DNA from: a virus
Virus record (IMG/VR): IMGVR_UViG_3300020457_000037
Location: 1-34,380 of that record
Length of the DNA stretch: 34,380 nucleotides
Reading direction: 5' to 3' (one strand)
Program-made: the position numbers and the translations under genes
Shown: piece after piece, positions 14,957 through 22,259 of the stretch
How positions within the stretch are numbered: the first letter of the stretch is position 1
Layout of the letters: the number at the start of each line of letters is the position of its first letter
The notes under the pieces: model-generated
The model's database searches: none
What the model saw: only the letters and a program-made list of their open reading frames with translations
What the model was told of the DNA's origin: nothing

Positions 14957-16480
14957 TTACTCTATGAAATCTGCTGTTGCTTGAATATCTTCAATTCGTG
15001 TTAAGCATGCAGATATGTCAACTATTTGTGCATCTAATATTGCTCTCATTTCTTGTTCAGAAATTGTTGCGTTCTCAGATTGTCCTGATGCTCCTTCATC
15101 ACAAACCATCCAACCTTCGCCAGGTATCTCAAAAGATTCTACTTGATATGTTGCATCTTCTTCTTGTTCTACTTCTGGTGGTATGGGTCCAACAAAAACT
15201 TTTTGATTTTCAAACTCTACACAGCCACCTGTAATTAAGTCACCAACTTTTAGTGTCAGTCCTGGCTTTAAATATAAGTCTAAGTCATCATTTAGTGCAG
15301 CAACTTCTGCATCTAAATCAGAGCCGTATCTTCCTGCGCTTCCGTCTCCCATATCACCTTTTCTTTTACCTTCTATCCATGTGCCTCCTAAAGCTTCACA
15401 ATCTTCTTTTGTTAAACCGTCTTCCAATCCTCTTTGATTAGCACATGCCTGTATCATTGCAGATAACGTCGCTATTAATGTTGGTAAAATTCTATTTGCG
15501 TCTAATATAGATCTTGCAAGTGTATCTATCATTTGTGCCAAGCCTAAAACCATTTGTTTTATCATCATATAAACAAGAGCGAGTTTAACCGCTTTGCCAA
15601 CCATAAATATGCTTTCAATTATTCTTATTACTCTTTTTACAGTATTAACTGCTGTTCTAACTGCTTGGACTACTCTTCTAATTTGTGATAATATTCGCTG
15701 TATGTCTCTTACAAGCTGTAATAATTTTTGTGCTTCTGGCCTGTACTTACAAACATCTCCTTCAGGATCATACTTTGCTTTATCTGCGAGCATTTGAACT
15801 TTTGAAACAAGCTTTGTTTGTAGTGAAGTTATTTCATTAATTTTTTCTTGTATAGGGACCCACCAAGTCATATCTAATCCTGGTATGTCTAAATCTAAAT
15901 CAAGGTCTATATCAATATCAATTACTCTTTTCGTATCTGCCCTAACATTTCCAGCTAGCTCTTGTAAGCTGCAATAGTCATCTTCACCACCTCCGACTGG
16001 TGATACTACAGAGCCGTCCGGTCCGACTCGATATCCTGGGCCTGGAACTTGAAATGGTGCTTCATAAACAGTACCATCCGGTCCTATTACTGTTCCGTTG
16101 ACAATTAAGTCACCTGGTAATAATTCTGCGTCTGCTCCGAACAACCTCACTTCGCCACCATAACCTGCGTGTATTACTTCGGCGGTTTCACCCTCACAAA
16201 CTTCCCATCCTGGTTCTACAATAAAAAACGGTTCAGGAGCAATCAATTTAGTTCCAATTGGTGTCGTAACTAACGGATCCATTTCTAACTGATCATCTCC
16301 AATATCAAAAATTTCTGCAACTGCTTTATTTTGTTTTTCCTCTTCTTCTGTTATAGTTGCTTTTGTAAAACTGTTTGAAACTTTAATTGCACATCCGCTA
16401 AGCACTTGATCTCCCATGAGAAGTTTAGCACCACCAGATAATGTTCTCCTAAGGCTTGTTATATTATTACAATCTAACAT
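14957..16480 (-). CDS. Baseplate/hub-associated protein with three internal repeats
   Basis: The product has 507 residues. A short module occurs three times: LLMGDQVLSGCAIKV (20-34), LLPGDLIVNGTVIGP (120-134) and LKVGDLITGGCVEF (410-423). Each is followed later by a Pro-Gly-aromatic turn (EPGWEVCEG, GPGYRVGPDG, GEGWMVCDEG). Residues 186-200 are an alternating Asp/hydrophobic tract (DIDIDLDLDLDIP). Residues 210-350 are a long helical region with a very hydrophobic part (SIFMVGKAVKLALVYMMIKQ), and a CEALGGTW segment follows at about 361-368. There is no enzyme motif. It is directly downstream of the OB-fold spike gene with a one-base overlap, so I infer a hub or spike accessory protein. The hydrophobic centre might contact membrane, but this is a guess. 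Confidence 0.72.
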   Translation of the reverse strand: MLDCNNITSLRRTLSGGAKLLMGDQVLSGCAIKVSNSFTKATITEEEEKQNKAVAEIFDIGDDQLEMDPLVTTPIGTKLIAPEPFFIVEPGWEVCEGETAEVIHAGYGGEVRLFGADAELLPGDLIVNGTVIGPDGTVYEAPFQVPGPGYRVGPDGSVVSPVGGGEDDYCSLQELAGNVRADTKRVIDIDIDLDLDLDIPGLDMTWWVPIQEKINEITSLQTKLVSKVQMLADKAKYDPEGDVCKYRPEAQKLLQLVRDIQRILSQIRRVVQAVRTAVNTVKRVIRIIESIFMVGKAVKLALVYMMIKQMVLGLAQMIDTLARSILDANRILPTLIATLSAMIQACANQRGLEDGLTKEDCEALGGTWIEGKRKGDMGDGSAGRYGSDLDAEVAALNDDLDLYLKPGLTLKVGDLITGGCVEFENQKVFVGPIPPEVEQEEDATYQVESFEIPGEGWMVCDEGASGQSENATISEQEMRAILDAQIVDISACLTRIEDIQATADFIE

Positions 16481-17688
16481 TACTTACCCTGCTTAGAAAC
16501 ATAAACGTGTTTACTTAACAATGCTTCTTTTAAATTTTGTTTACTAAATTTTCCACCTGGTCCGAATAATGCAACCATACCAGCTCCAGCTTTCTGTTTT
16601 AATGGATCAATACTTGGGGCTCCTGCAAGTGGACTTATTCCTGTACCTGACTGTAAATCTGTTCCTGCAGATTGTAACGACTGAGCCATATAAAATAGTA
16701 GATCAACTAGTGCATCACCTAAAACAGCAGGCTGAACGCCTACAGATTCTTCAGGTGCACCAACATAAACTCTTTTTCCAACAATGTTTGTGTCGTTTTG
16801 AGAAATTAAATTTAGATTAAATCCTGAATATAGATTAATATTATTTTTTTCTCCGCCTTTTGTGTTAAAAATTAGCCTGTCAGCATTTATTAAGATTTGT
16901 TTTCCAGAATGATTTGCAGGTGTTATAAGTTCATTGACAGTTCTCGCAGGGCTTAATTTTATTTCTTCTTTTTCTGTCATATAAATTGAAGTTGCATCAT
17001 TTATAATATTTTCTTCTTTTGGTTCATTAACTCTTTTGTCATCTTCATCAGGATTTGCTATCCTTATTTTTATAACTGATCCAGACTTACTTTTTGTATT
17101 GTCATTTTTTCCTAATTTAATTGATTGTCTTTCTCTTCCATCAATTACAATATCACCTGCTGTTTGTCTCGTCGGCCTACCAGGCTCTGGGAAAAAACCT
17201 TTTAATGTGTCTTCATAATCTTTTTTATCATAATTACGCTGTGTGCTTCCTACATCTGTAGCACCTACAACAGAATTATGATTTAATGATCTACTAATAT
17301 TGATAGGATTAAAATAAAAAGCTTGGTCTGCAAAGCATATAATAGCTACCAATTCACCATAAACAGGATATTTTTTTATATTTGCTTCGAGAGGAAATAC
17401 CCAGTCTGAAGGCAGATCGAATCCATCAAAACACTTTACTTGTATGCAACCAATATGTCTCTCATCTATATCTTTTATTGCATTAATATCTTTTTCATTA
17501 TAAACTACTGCTTTTACTTCAGCTGCAATAATTTGAATTGATGCTGTTTTGGACTTATCAACTATATCTAAGCCAATATCTCTTGCACGCTTTTCAGTGA
17601 CTATATCGTCAGAAAATTCCACAGGATTGAGCTTATTGACTTTATCTATCCAGATTCCGCCGTAACGTTCGACAGTGTTGCTAGACAT
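16480..17688 (-). CDS. Baseplate hub/spike protein with gp5/gpV-like OB fold
   Basis: The product has 402 residues, with AGGAG before the ATG. Residues 56-135 show the OB-fold layout of T4 gp5, P2 gpV and VgrG proteins: IGCIQVKCFDGFDLPSDWVF, then ANIKKYPVYGELVAIICF with the conserved P-x-x-GE turn. The middle is polar and charged (160-250), and a later beta stretch (ILINADRLIFNTKGG, NINLYSGFNLNLIS) resembles the start of a spike helix, ending in KHVYVSKQGK. There is no lysozyme domain of the kind found in T4 gp5. It is the first large gene of the tail operon and is followed by the repeat protein. It is inferred to form or seat the cell-puncturing tip. Confidence 0.75.
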   Translation of the reverse strand: MSSNTVERYGGIWIDKVNKLNPVEFSDDIVTEKRARDIGLDIVDKSKTASIQIIAAEVKAVVYNEKDINAIKDIDERHIGCIQVKCFDGFDLPSDWVFPLEANIKKYPVYGELVAIICFADQAFYFNPINISRSLNHNSVVGATDVGSTQRNYDKKDYEDTLKGFFPEPGRPTRQTAGDIVIDGRERQSIKLGKNDNTKSKSGSVIKIRIANPDEDDKRVNEPKEENIINDATSIYMTEKEEIKLSPARTVNELITPANHSGKQILINADRLIFNTKGGEKNNINLYSGFNLNLISQNDTNIVGKRVYVGAPEESVGVQPAVLGDALVDLLFYMAQSLQSAGTDLQSGTGISPLAGAPSIDPLKQKAGAGMVALFGPGGKFSKQNLKEALLSKHVYVSKQGK

Positions 17689-17691
17689 TTA

Positions 17692-18069
17692 CTACTCCTG
17701 TATTTGTAGGTTTATATCATCTACCTCATTTTGTATTGTTTCTGTTGCTTTGCTTATTCTGTCGAGAATACCTTTTTTCTCTTCATCAGAAAGTCCAAAT
17801 TCAGTAGAATCAGACTTACCTTCAACAGACATTACGCGTTGTACAACTGCGGCAAGTTTTACTAGAAGTTCATCATTTCTTATATTAGCTTCTGTGAAGT
17901 CACTGATCATTGGAAATAATTGAATTGCAGTATTTGGATCTTTAATAAAGACCATTAGCTCTTGTATTAAGCTCTCAATCTGAATTTTATTTCTTTTTGT
18001 ATTATCATCGATCTTTTTGAAAAGATCTGAAAGATTCATACCCTCATATATTTCATAATCATTAGACAT
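17692..18069 (-). CDS. Helical acidic protein at the head of the tail operon
   Basis: The product has 125 residues. It is acidic and almost entirely helical, with likely coiled coil at 10-45 (LSDLFKKIDDNTKRNKIQIE) and 90-125 (SDEEKKGILDRISKATETIQ). AAGG lies nine bases before the ATG. It is the first gene after the gap that separates the sigma-factor gene from the structural genes, and it lies three bases before the spike gene. I recognise no family. A chaperone or assembly role for the hub is possible. Confidence 0.72.
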   Translation of the reverse strand: MSNDYEIYEGMNLSDLFKKIDDNTKRNKIQIESLIQELMVFIKDPNTAIQLFPMISDFTEANIRNDELLVKLAAVVQRVMSVEGKSDSTEFGLSDEEKKGILDRISKATETIQNEVDDINLQIQE

Positions 18070-18084
18070 AAAACTAGCCTTTTG

Positions 18085-18095
18085 ATTATAAATAT
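18085..18095. promoter_or_regulatory. TATAAATAT box between sigma-factor gene and tail operon
   Basis: The plus strand reads TATAAATATA in the 34-base gap between the gp55-like gene and the tail operon, 16 bases before the 18069 start. It matches the T4 late-promoter core, but on the strand opposite to the genes; the coding strand reads TATATTTATA. It shares this layout with the box at 591. Confidence 0.32.
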
Positions 18096-18103
18096 AGAGA
18101 AAA

Positions 18104-18820
18104 TTAATATATTCTCATAGATCCTGATGTTGAGATAATGCCTTTATGTTCCCATTGGTGGTTAAGCGACTTGTAATGATTTCTCATAACATTGAGAACT
18201 TTTGTTATGTGTTGTGTCTGAGCACCAGATATTTCTCTTAACAAGATGTATAATGCTTTTTTATTAAAGATCTCTATACTTTCAACACGTGACATTAAAT
18301 CTAAAATAGAATATGCAATCTTAATATCTCTCTGCTTCTTAAAAACTTTCTCAGCATTATCTTGCCAGTAATCAATGACAGAGTCAAAAAACATTTTTTT
18401 ATCTTCTTGCTCGATTGTTTTTTCTTCATAGACAACTTTCTTAACATCTTTGTGTTTTAAGTCAATCACATCAGTATGAGTTTTCATTTTCTTATAATTT
18501 GCATTATTGTGGCATATTAGCCAGTTCTTTACAACAACACTAAAATAACTAAAAGCTTTGCCTTTGCCTTGTTTATATTTGTCTAGACGTGTTATCATAA
18601 AAGATATTACTTCATGCTTGACAGTTTCTGTAGGCACATCAAAATGATAAAACTTAAATGTGTGAATTATGTTTTCACATAGTTTTTCAAATGGCTGACG
18701 TAGGTGTGCATTATAAATTGTATTCTTTTCTCTCCAATCGTCTGTGGCATTATAGTCAATGATTGCTTGCTCTGTCCCTTCGTGAAAATACATTCTTGTT
18801 TTTGATTTTTTACGCGGCAT
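18104..18820 (-). CDS. 55: T4 gp55-like late-transcription sigma factor
   Basis: This 238-residue protein belongs to the T4 gp55 type of phage sigma factor, which directs host RNA polymerase to late promoters together with the sliding clamp. The signature is at about 80-115: KYKQGKGKAFSYFSVVVKNW followed by LICHNNANYKKMKTH, the region-2-like core helix of these proteins. The N-terminus is basic, residues 130-220 are helical, and the C-terminus is a short tail. T4 gp55 is 185 residues, so this one is longer. The ATG overlaps the upstream stop as TAATG. It sits exactly between the early-type genes and the late structural operon. Confidence 0.85.
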   Translation of the reverse strand: MPRKKSKTRMYFHEGTEQAIIDYNATDDWREKNTIYNAHLRQPFEKLCENIIHTFKFYHFDVPTETVKHEVISFMITRLDKYKQGKGKAFSYFSVVVKNWLICHNNANYKKMKTHTDVIDLKHKDVKKVVYEEKTIEQEDKKMFFDSVIDYWQDNAEKVFKKQRDIKIAYSILDLMSRVESIEIFNKKALYILLREISGAQTQHITKVLNVMRNHYKSLNHQWEHKGIISTSGSMRIY

Positions 18821-19080
18821 TATTTTTTTCCTTCTAGTAAGTTGTCTAGTTTATCAATTTCTTCTTTTAACATTTGAAATGTAGAACCGGTTTCGTCATC
18901 AGATTCAAATGCTCCTAATGTGTCAATTTCTTTCATCGTTTTTATTGTGTCTTGTATTGTCAAATAAGTTCCATCTAAAACTTGCTCTAAAAAATCAACT
19001 TTATTATACAAGTTTGTTATTACATACAATTGTACAATTGATACGACTCCAAAAAATATTAATCCTATTGTCTCAATCAT
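18820..19080 (-). CDS. Single-span membrane protein with acidic coiled-coil tail
   Basis: I place the start at the ATG at 19080 rather than a TTG six bases upstream. AAGGG lies about ten bases before it. The product has 86 residues. Residues 3-22 are one transmembrane helix (IETIGLIFFGVVSIVQLYVI), and the rest is an acidic helical tail that probably forms a coiled coil (VDFLEQVLDG, MLKEEIDKLDNLLEGKK). It overlaps the HD-domain gene upstream by eight bases and the sigma gene downstream by one base. The function is unknown. Small tail-anchored proteins of this type are frequent in this window. Confidence 0.72.
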   Translation of the reverse strand: MIETIGLIFFGVVSIVQLYVITNLYNKVDFLEQVLDGTYLTIQDTIKTMKEIDTLGAFESDDETGSTFQMLKEEIDKLDNLLEGKK

Positions 19081-19825
19081 TTTCAAATAACCCTTTTAGT
19101 TTGCTTACATCTAAGTTTTTTACTAGCTCTTCTTCTTGAGACTCACCTTTCATATACTTAGGAAAGTCTATACGAGACTCACCTGATAACATAAAAGTTT
19201 CTTTCTCTTGCCTTGCTGCAGAGCAATCTGCAAAATGTATAATATGAGGCAAATTAGTTTTCATTGCCTTCCATTCTGCACCTTCCATAAAGTAAGATGT
19301 GTTTTGTTCATTATACAATCCATCAGCAAGTCTAACACCCAAGTATTCTGATTCTGACATAGTAATATTAAATTGATTTAATATCCATATTGCTCTATCA
19401 GTAACTGTCATGTAATGTATTGCAGGATTGTGGTTATAATATTCTTGTAATTTTTTAGCACGCCATTCATCTGTGTTTGGAGAATAATAATCATCATCCA
19501 TATTGCCTATCTTTCCGAGGTCATGGAACATAGCTGCAAATACAACGGACTCAGCTGATATATCATCAACGTACATACCCTGTGCTTTGAATAGCTCATA
19601 GTAACTTAGCGACCACTGTATTATATTAAGAATGTGTGCTACATAACCTCCTGGAAATGCATTGTGATACCAAGCCCTTCCAGATGCTGGTGCTAAAACC
19701 ATTCTTTCTTCAAAGTGTTCATGAAGTAATTTTATCTTTTCTAGACGTTCACCTGTAAAGTGTGTCTCTATAACTTTTTGTAACTCAGACCAATTCTCTT
19801 GTATCTGATCTGCATTTGGTCTCAT
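19073..19825 (-). CDS. HD-domain phosphohydrolase
   Basis: The product has 250 residues. The HD-superfamily metal ligands are in order: His64 (GGYVAHILN), His101-Asp102 (AAMFHDLGKIG) and a distal Asp200 (HFADCSAAR). HD enzymes hydrolyse phosphate esters, often nucleotides or cyclic dinucleotides; the substrate here cannot be read from sequence. AAGGAGAAAGTATG gives a firm start, and ATGA couples it to the upstream 3D-domain gene. T4-like marine phages often carry HD hydrolases for nucleotide pools, and signal degradation is another possibility. It is followed by a membrane mini-protein and gp55. Confidence 0.82.
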   Translation of the reverse strand: MRPNADQIQENWSELQKVIETHFTGERLEKIKLLHEHFEERMVLAPASGRAWYHNAFPGGYVAHILNIIQWSLSYYELFKAQGMYVDDISAESVVFAAMFHDLGKIGNMDDDYYSPNTDEWRAKKLQEYYNHNPAIHYMTVTDRAIWILNQFNITMSESEYLGVRLADGLYNEQNTSYFMEGAEWKAMKTNLPHIIHFADCSAARQEKETFMLSGESRIDFPKYMKGESQEEELVKNLDVSKLKGLFEND

Positions 19826-20337
19826 ACTTTCTCCTTAGTCCAATTTAATTTAAAAATATCTACATTTGTAAATTTATACGGCTTAACATTTTCAGATTCT
19901 AATATGTCTACAACATTAACCCATTTAGCATTCATTGTGTCTCTTACTTGATAGACACCGTCTTTTCCGTCTGTTCCTTTTAATAAAACAAAATCACCAT
20001 AGTCAAACGGTCCTCCCCATCTTTTAAGTAAGTTACGAGAAAGAGCAACAAATTTATATCGTGATGCATGGTGTATCCTTATTCTAGTTCCATCAGCTGT
20101 AATGTTTGGTGTGTCATCACACTGTATTGTGTTTGGTTGATACATTGTTACGTCAACTTTAATACCGTGCTGATAGAATTCTGAGAGTCGCAACGACAAC
20201 TCTTTGTTTTGATTTGCAAGAAACTCATAGTGTTGATGATATGTGTCTTTATTTGCCTTCATAAAACGAGTTGCTACATAACCATTTATCGTGGTTATCA
20301 ATGCTAGTACTATTAGATATTTGCTTAAGTTTTGCAT
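19822..20337 (-). CDS. Membrane-anchored 3D-domain (Asp-box) protein
   Basis: The product has 171 residues. Residues 7-25 form an N-terminal membrane anchor or uncleaved signal (YLIVLALITTINGYVATRF), and residues 28-55 are a helical stalk. From 62 on it matches the 3D double-psi barrel of MltA-type and YocH-type wall proteins: VDVTMYQPNTIQCDDTPNIT, then ADGTRI, KFVALSRNLL, FDYGDFVLL, and the Asp residues at 82, 133 (VRDTMN) and 144 (VVDIL). 3D domains occur in peptidoglycan-active enzymes. Which residues would catalyse here is uncertain. AAAGGAG precedes the ATG, and the gene has its own copy of the five-copy promoter-like module. A role in altering the infected cell wall is inferred. Confidence 0.75.
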   Translation of the reverse strand: MQNLSKYLIVLALITTINGYVATRFMKANKDTYHQHYEFLANQNKELSLRLSEFYQHGIKVDVTMYQPNTIQCDDTPNITADGTRIRIHHASRYKFVALSRNLLKRWGGPFDYGDFVLLKGTDGKDGVYQVRDTMNAKWVNVVDILESENVKPYKFTNVDIFKLNWTKEKV

Positions 20338-20357
20338 GGCGTGCTCTCCTTTAATTT

Positions 20358-20405
20358 GTTATATAAATCTAACACTTTTTTACGTAAAAGTAAAGGCTTT
20401 TTTTT
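20358..20405 (-). promoter_or_regulatory. Promoter-like module, copy 1 of 5 (before 3D-domain gene)
   Basis: On the minus strand, an eight-A tract is followed by GCCTTTACTTTTACGT, then AAAGTGTTAGATT and the -10-like TATAAC, with AAAGGAG and the ATG at 20337 close behind. There is no TTGACA-like box 17 bases before the -10. ACTTTT and AAAAGT form a dyad around the variable centre. The full pattern recurs at 24079, 31823, 32355 and 33894. Confidence 0.65.
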
Positions 20406-20423
20406 GCTTTTTTTAAAGTTTTT

Positions 20424-20558
20424 TTAATCAATTTCTAGATTATAGTTTTTAGATAATTCTATTTTCTCTTGTTGTCTTGATTTTTTCTTTTTTGATTTGT
20501 GTGCTTTCGTCGTCGGTATCGGAAAGTCAGACATTTTTGGTTTGTAGACTTTTTTCAT
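20424..20558 (-). CDS. Small Lys-rich protein (44 residues)
   Basis: A 44-codon ORF lies two bases after the stop of the upstream gene. GGGAG lies about five bases before the ATG. The product begins MKKVYKPKMSDFPIPTTKAH and then has a very basic tract (KSKKKKSRQQEK), suggesting nucleic-acid contact. In the same frame after its stop the sequence continues as KNFKKSKKKPLLL, close to the real C-terminus KNFKKYEKKPLRE of the 32382 gene. This suggests the promoter-like module moved together with a gene end, or that a stop has shortened this gene. Confidence 0.62.
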   Translation of the reverse strand: MKKVYKPKMSDFPIPTTKAHKSKKKKSRQQEKIELSKNYNLEID

Positions 20559-20560
20559 AA

Positions 20561-20716
20561 CTACTCCCAATCATCATCTGATTCGACGAATTGGTCATAA
20601 CCTTGATCTAAATTTTCATCGTCCATTTGTAGATCATCTAATAGTAATTCTATAGCTGCCCAGTCTTTATCATACAATGCAGCTTCTAAGCGTATTATTA
20701 TATCTTCTCGCTTCAT
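20561..20716 (-). CDS. Small acidic protein (51 residues)
   Basis: The frame is open from an ATG at 20821, but I prefer the ATG at 20716 because AGGAGA lies eight bases before it, while the upstream ATG has no clear ribosome site. The product starts MKREDIIIRLEAALYDKDWA and is helical then very acidic (DDLQMDDENLDQGYDQFVES). If the longer start is used, the product has 86 residues. The family is unknown. The gene is part of a run of small genes behind the SRPBCC-like gene. Confidence 0.62.
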   Translation of the reverse strand: MKREDIIIRLEAALYDKDWAAIELLLDDLQMDDENLDQGYDQFVESDDDWE

Positions 20717-20820
20717 AATATATGTCTCCTGCTGGTTCCCTACTAAGTATGGATAATCAGGTAAAATTAAACTGCTTATTGTTGTAGAATCTTTGTCAAC
20801 ATTATATTGTATATTAATCA

Positions 20821-21072
20821 TTACGCCTCTGCAAGTTTGTAATTTAAAGCTGGATATTTTTCACTTCTCATATTATTTACTTCTTGCCAATAATCAAATA
20901 TCATATGCTCAAGTATTTCTTGTGCGCAAGCATTAATATCTGTTGTTGCAAACTCTTTTTTTAATTCGACAACGTCGGGCAATATCTTCCAGAGTTTTAT
21001 TAACTCATTTTGTATTATTCCAAAGTCTAGTATTGGTGCAGCTTGATCTATCATTTTCTTTTCCCTATACAT
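20821..21072 (-). CDS. Hypothetical helical protein (83 residues)
   Basis: The product has 83 residues, with GAGGAAG about eight bases before the ATG, which follows the upstream stop directly. A second ATG six codons in (MIDQAAPIL) also has AGGG in front, so the start could be 21054. The protein is mostly helical, with aromatic residues in the middle (FDYWQEVNNM). There is no recognised domain. It is transcribed in a tight run with its neighbours. Confidence 0.65.
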   Translation of the reverse strand: MYREKKMIDQAAPILDFGIIQNELIKLWKILPDVVELKKEFATTDINACAQEILEHMIFDYWQEVNNMRSEKYPALNYKLAEA

Positions 21073-21300
21073 TTAAATATCTTCCTCTTCCTGTTTAGGC
21101 GTATCTGGCATTTTTATTATTTGAATTTTCATTTCTTCTAATTTGTTGATCCACTCTTCTAACAATTCTATTATTTTATTTTTTGTCACATCATGATCAT
21201 CGTTGTCTAATATCTTATCGACCCATTTTTTATATGTGCCTAGAAAACCAGACAACCATATTGCTATTTCAGACCTTTCTTCAGGCCAAGACTTCTTCAT
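21073..21300 (-). CDS. Hypothetical helical protein (75 residues)
   Basis: The product has 75 residues and starts MKKSWPEERSEIAIWLSGFL, with a GGAG-type site (AAGGAGACTATAATG). It is predicted to be two or three helices with many Trp residues for its size and an acidic tail (PKQEEEDI). It lies between the SRPBCC-like gene and another small unknown. I recognise no family. Confidence 0.68.
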   Translation of the reverse strand: MKKSWPEERSEIAIWLSGFLGTYKKWVDKILDNDDHDVTKNKIIELLEEWINKLEEMKIQIIKMPDTPKQEEEDI

Positions 21301-21310
21301 TATAGTCTCC

Positions 21311-21751
21311 TTAATTAAATTTGAAGAATAACTTATATCTAATCTTTCTAGAAATAAAGTATAGATTTATTAGTGCTTTATACAATAAGTCTAAAGCTTT
21401 ATTTTTTGTTGTGAACTCTATTTCATCAATAATAATTGTATTATCTTTTGATGGGCCGTGCTTTTCTATAGTGTGCCTATGCGACCAGAATTTAATTCCA
21501 AAGAAATTTCCGTCCTTAAGAATATCATTGAAATACAGTTTATTTCTGTCAGTGGTGTATGTTACAACTTTAAAAGTTATCAATCGTGATAACATTAGTA
21601 TTTTTGTTATTGCGCCACGTCTTAGTCCTCTGTGATGCACAACTTCACAACCTGCTGGCGTTAAGTATCTCAACAATTTTCCTTCTTTGTTTGTAAATTG
21701 TTTTTTAACAATCCAAAATGATTTATTTTTTAATACAGTTGTGAACTTCAT
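21311..21751 (-). CDS. SRPBCC (START-like) ligand-binding fold protein
   Basis: The product has 146 residues. The pattern fits the SRPBCC helix-grip fold in the cyclase/ligand-binding branch: an N-terminal strand, the loop LTPAGCEVVHHRGLRRGAIT, strands TFKVVTYTTDRNKLYFNDIL, then a SHRHTIEKHGPSKDNTIIID segment with the usual W-H-H-x-E turn and D-E-I-E-F strand, and a long C-terminal helix. Such proteins bind hydrophobic ligands in a cavity; the ligand here is unknown. The ribosome site is weak. No catalytic residue can be named. It sits between small genes on one side and the deformylase group on the other. Confidence 0.62.
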   Translation of the reverse strand: MKFTTVLKNKSFWIVKKQFTNKEGKLLRYLTPAGCEVVHHRGLRRGAITKILMLSRLITFKVVTYTTDRNKLYFNDILKDGNFFGIKFWSHRHTIEKHGPSKDNTIIIDEIEFTTKNKALDLLYKALINLYFISRKIRYKLFFKFN

Positions 21752-21758
21752 AATTTTA

Positions 21759-21932
21759 TTATTTCCAATAAATATCGCGCCGCAGTCCCTTAAGTAATAA
21801 AGCTTCCTCTATTTTTTCTGCTATCACTTTTCTAGCTGCAGAAGAGCATAAGTTAGTTTGTGTATCTGAAAATTTTTCTAATACTTCTTCAATCACTTTT
21901 TTATCTATTGTTATTTCTATTTTCTTTGACAT
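21759..21932 (-). CDS. Small helical protein (57 residues)
   Basis: I use the ATG at 21932, just after GGGGG and the stop of the mini-membrane gene upstream. An upstream start would lie within that other gene in another frame. The product begins MSKKIEITIDKKVIEEVLEK, with a beta strand followed by a helix, and has the Ser-Ala-Ala-Arg-Lys segment SSAARKVIAEKIEEALLLKG. A ribbon-helix-helix-like layout (short strand, two helices) is possible but not convincing. Confidence 0.62.
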   Translation of the reverse strand: MSKKIEITIDKKVIEEVLEKFSDTQTNLCSSAARKVIAEKIEEALLLKGLRRDIYWK

Positions 21933-21933
21933 A

Positions 21934-22080
21934 TTACCCCCATACCATAAAATAGCAATACACACCAGCAAGAAAAATCCATACAGCTATTTTTAAATAT
22001 TCCATAAGTTCATCTTGACGTGTAAACTTTACTGGACGTTTTCTTTTTTCCACTCTATCCCAATCACCTAAACGTCCCAT
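21934..22080 (-). CDS. Small membrane protein (48 residues)
   Basis: This 48-codon ORF fills what would otherwise be a gap. GGAG lies six bases before the ATG at 22080, and the stop ends one base before the ATG of the next gene. The N-terminal 28 residues are polar and basic (MGRLGDWDRVEKRKRPVKFT), and residues 29-47 form one membrane helix (LKIAVWIFLAGVYCYFMVW). The type is likely single-span with the N-terminus in the cytoplasm by the positive-inside rule. Confidence 0.72.
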   Translation of the reverse strand: MGRLGDWDRVEKRKRPVKFTRQDELMEYLKIAVWIFLAGVYCYFMVWG

Positions 22081-22259
22081 TACGCACTCCACTTCTTATC
22101 ATCTTCATAATCCTCATGGAGAAGTTGTTTATACTCCTCATCTTTATTAGTTATACTGTCATATAACCATTTTATATACCAACGAACTCTAGCACCAAGT
22201 TCCATATCATTTGGATATTTATCCACCATGTCTCTTATGATTTTTATAGGTTGTTTCAT
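22080..22259 (-). CDS. Small charged protein (59 residues), coupled to deformylase
   Basis: A 59-codon ORF starts at 22259 with an ATGA overlap on the deformylase stop and ends with a TAATG overlap on the next start, so it sits in perfect register with the operon. The product begins MKQPIKIIRDMVDKYPNDME, has an aromatic and basic centre (RVRWYIKWLYD) and an acidic C-terminus. It is helical, and the family is unknown. Confidence 0.72.
   Translation of the reverse strand: MKQPIKIIRDMVDKYPNDMELGARVRWYIKWLYDSITNKDEEYKQLLHEDYEDDKKWSA

Noticed and set aside
20398-20422. Long T runs on the plus strand (also at 24121, 31867, 32398) as rho-independent terminators
   Set aside because: No GC-rich stem stands before them and no genes lie on the plus strand. 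On the coding strand they are A-tracts at a fixed place in the five-copy module.
20717-20821. N-terminal extension of the 51-residue gene to 86 residues
   Set aside because: The upstream ATG lacks a clear ribosome site, while AGGAGA stands eight bases before the inner ATG. Kept as an alternative only.
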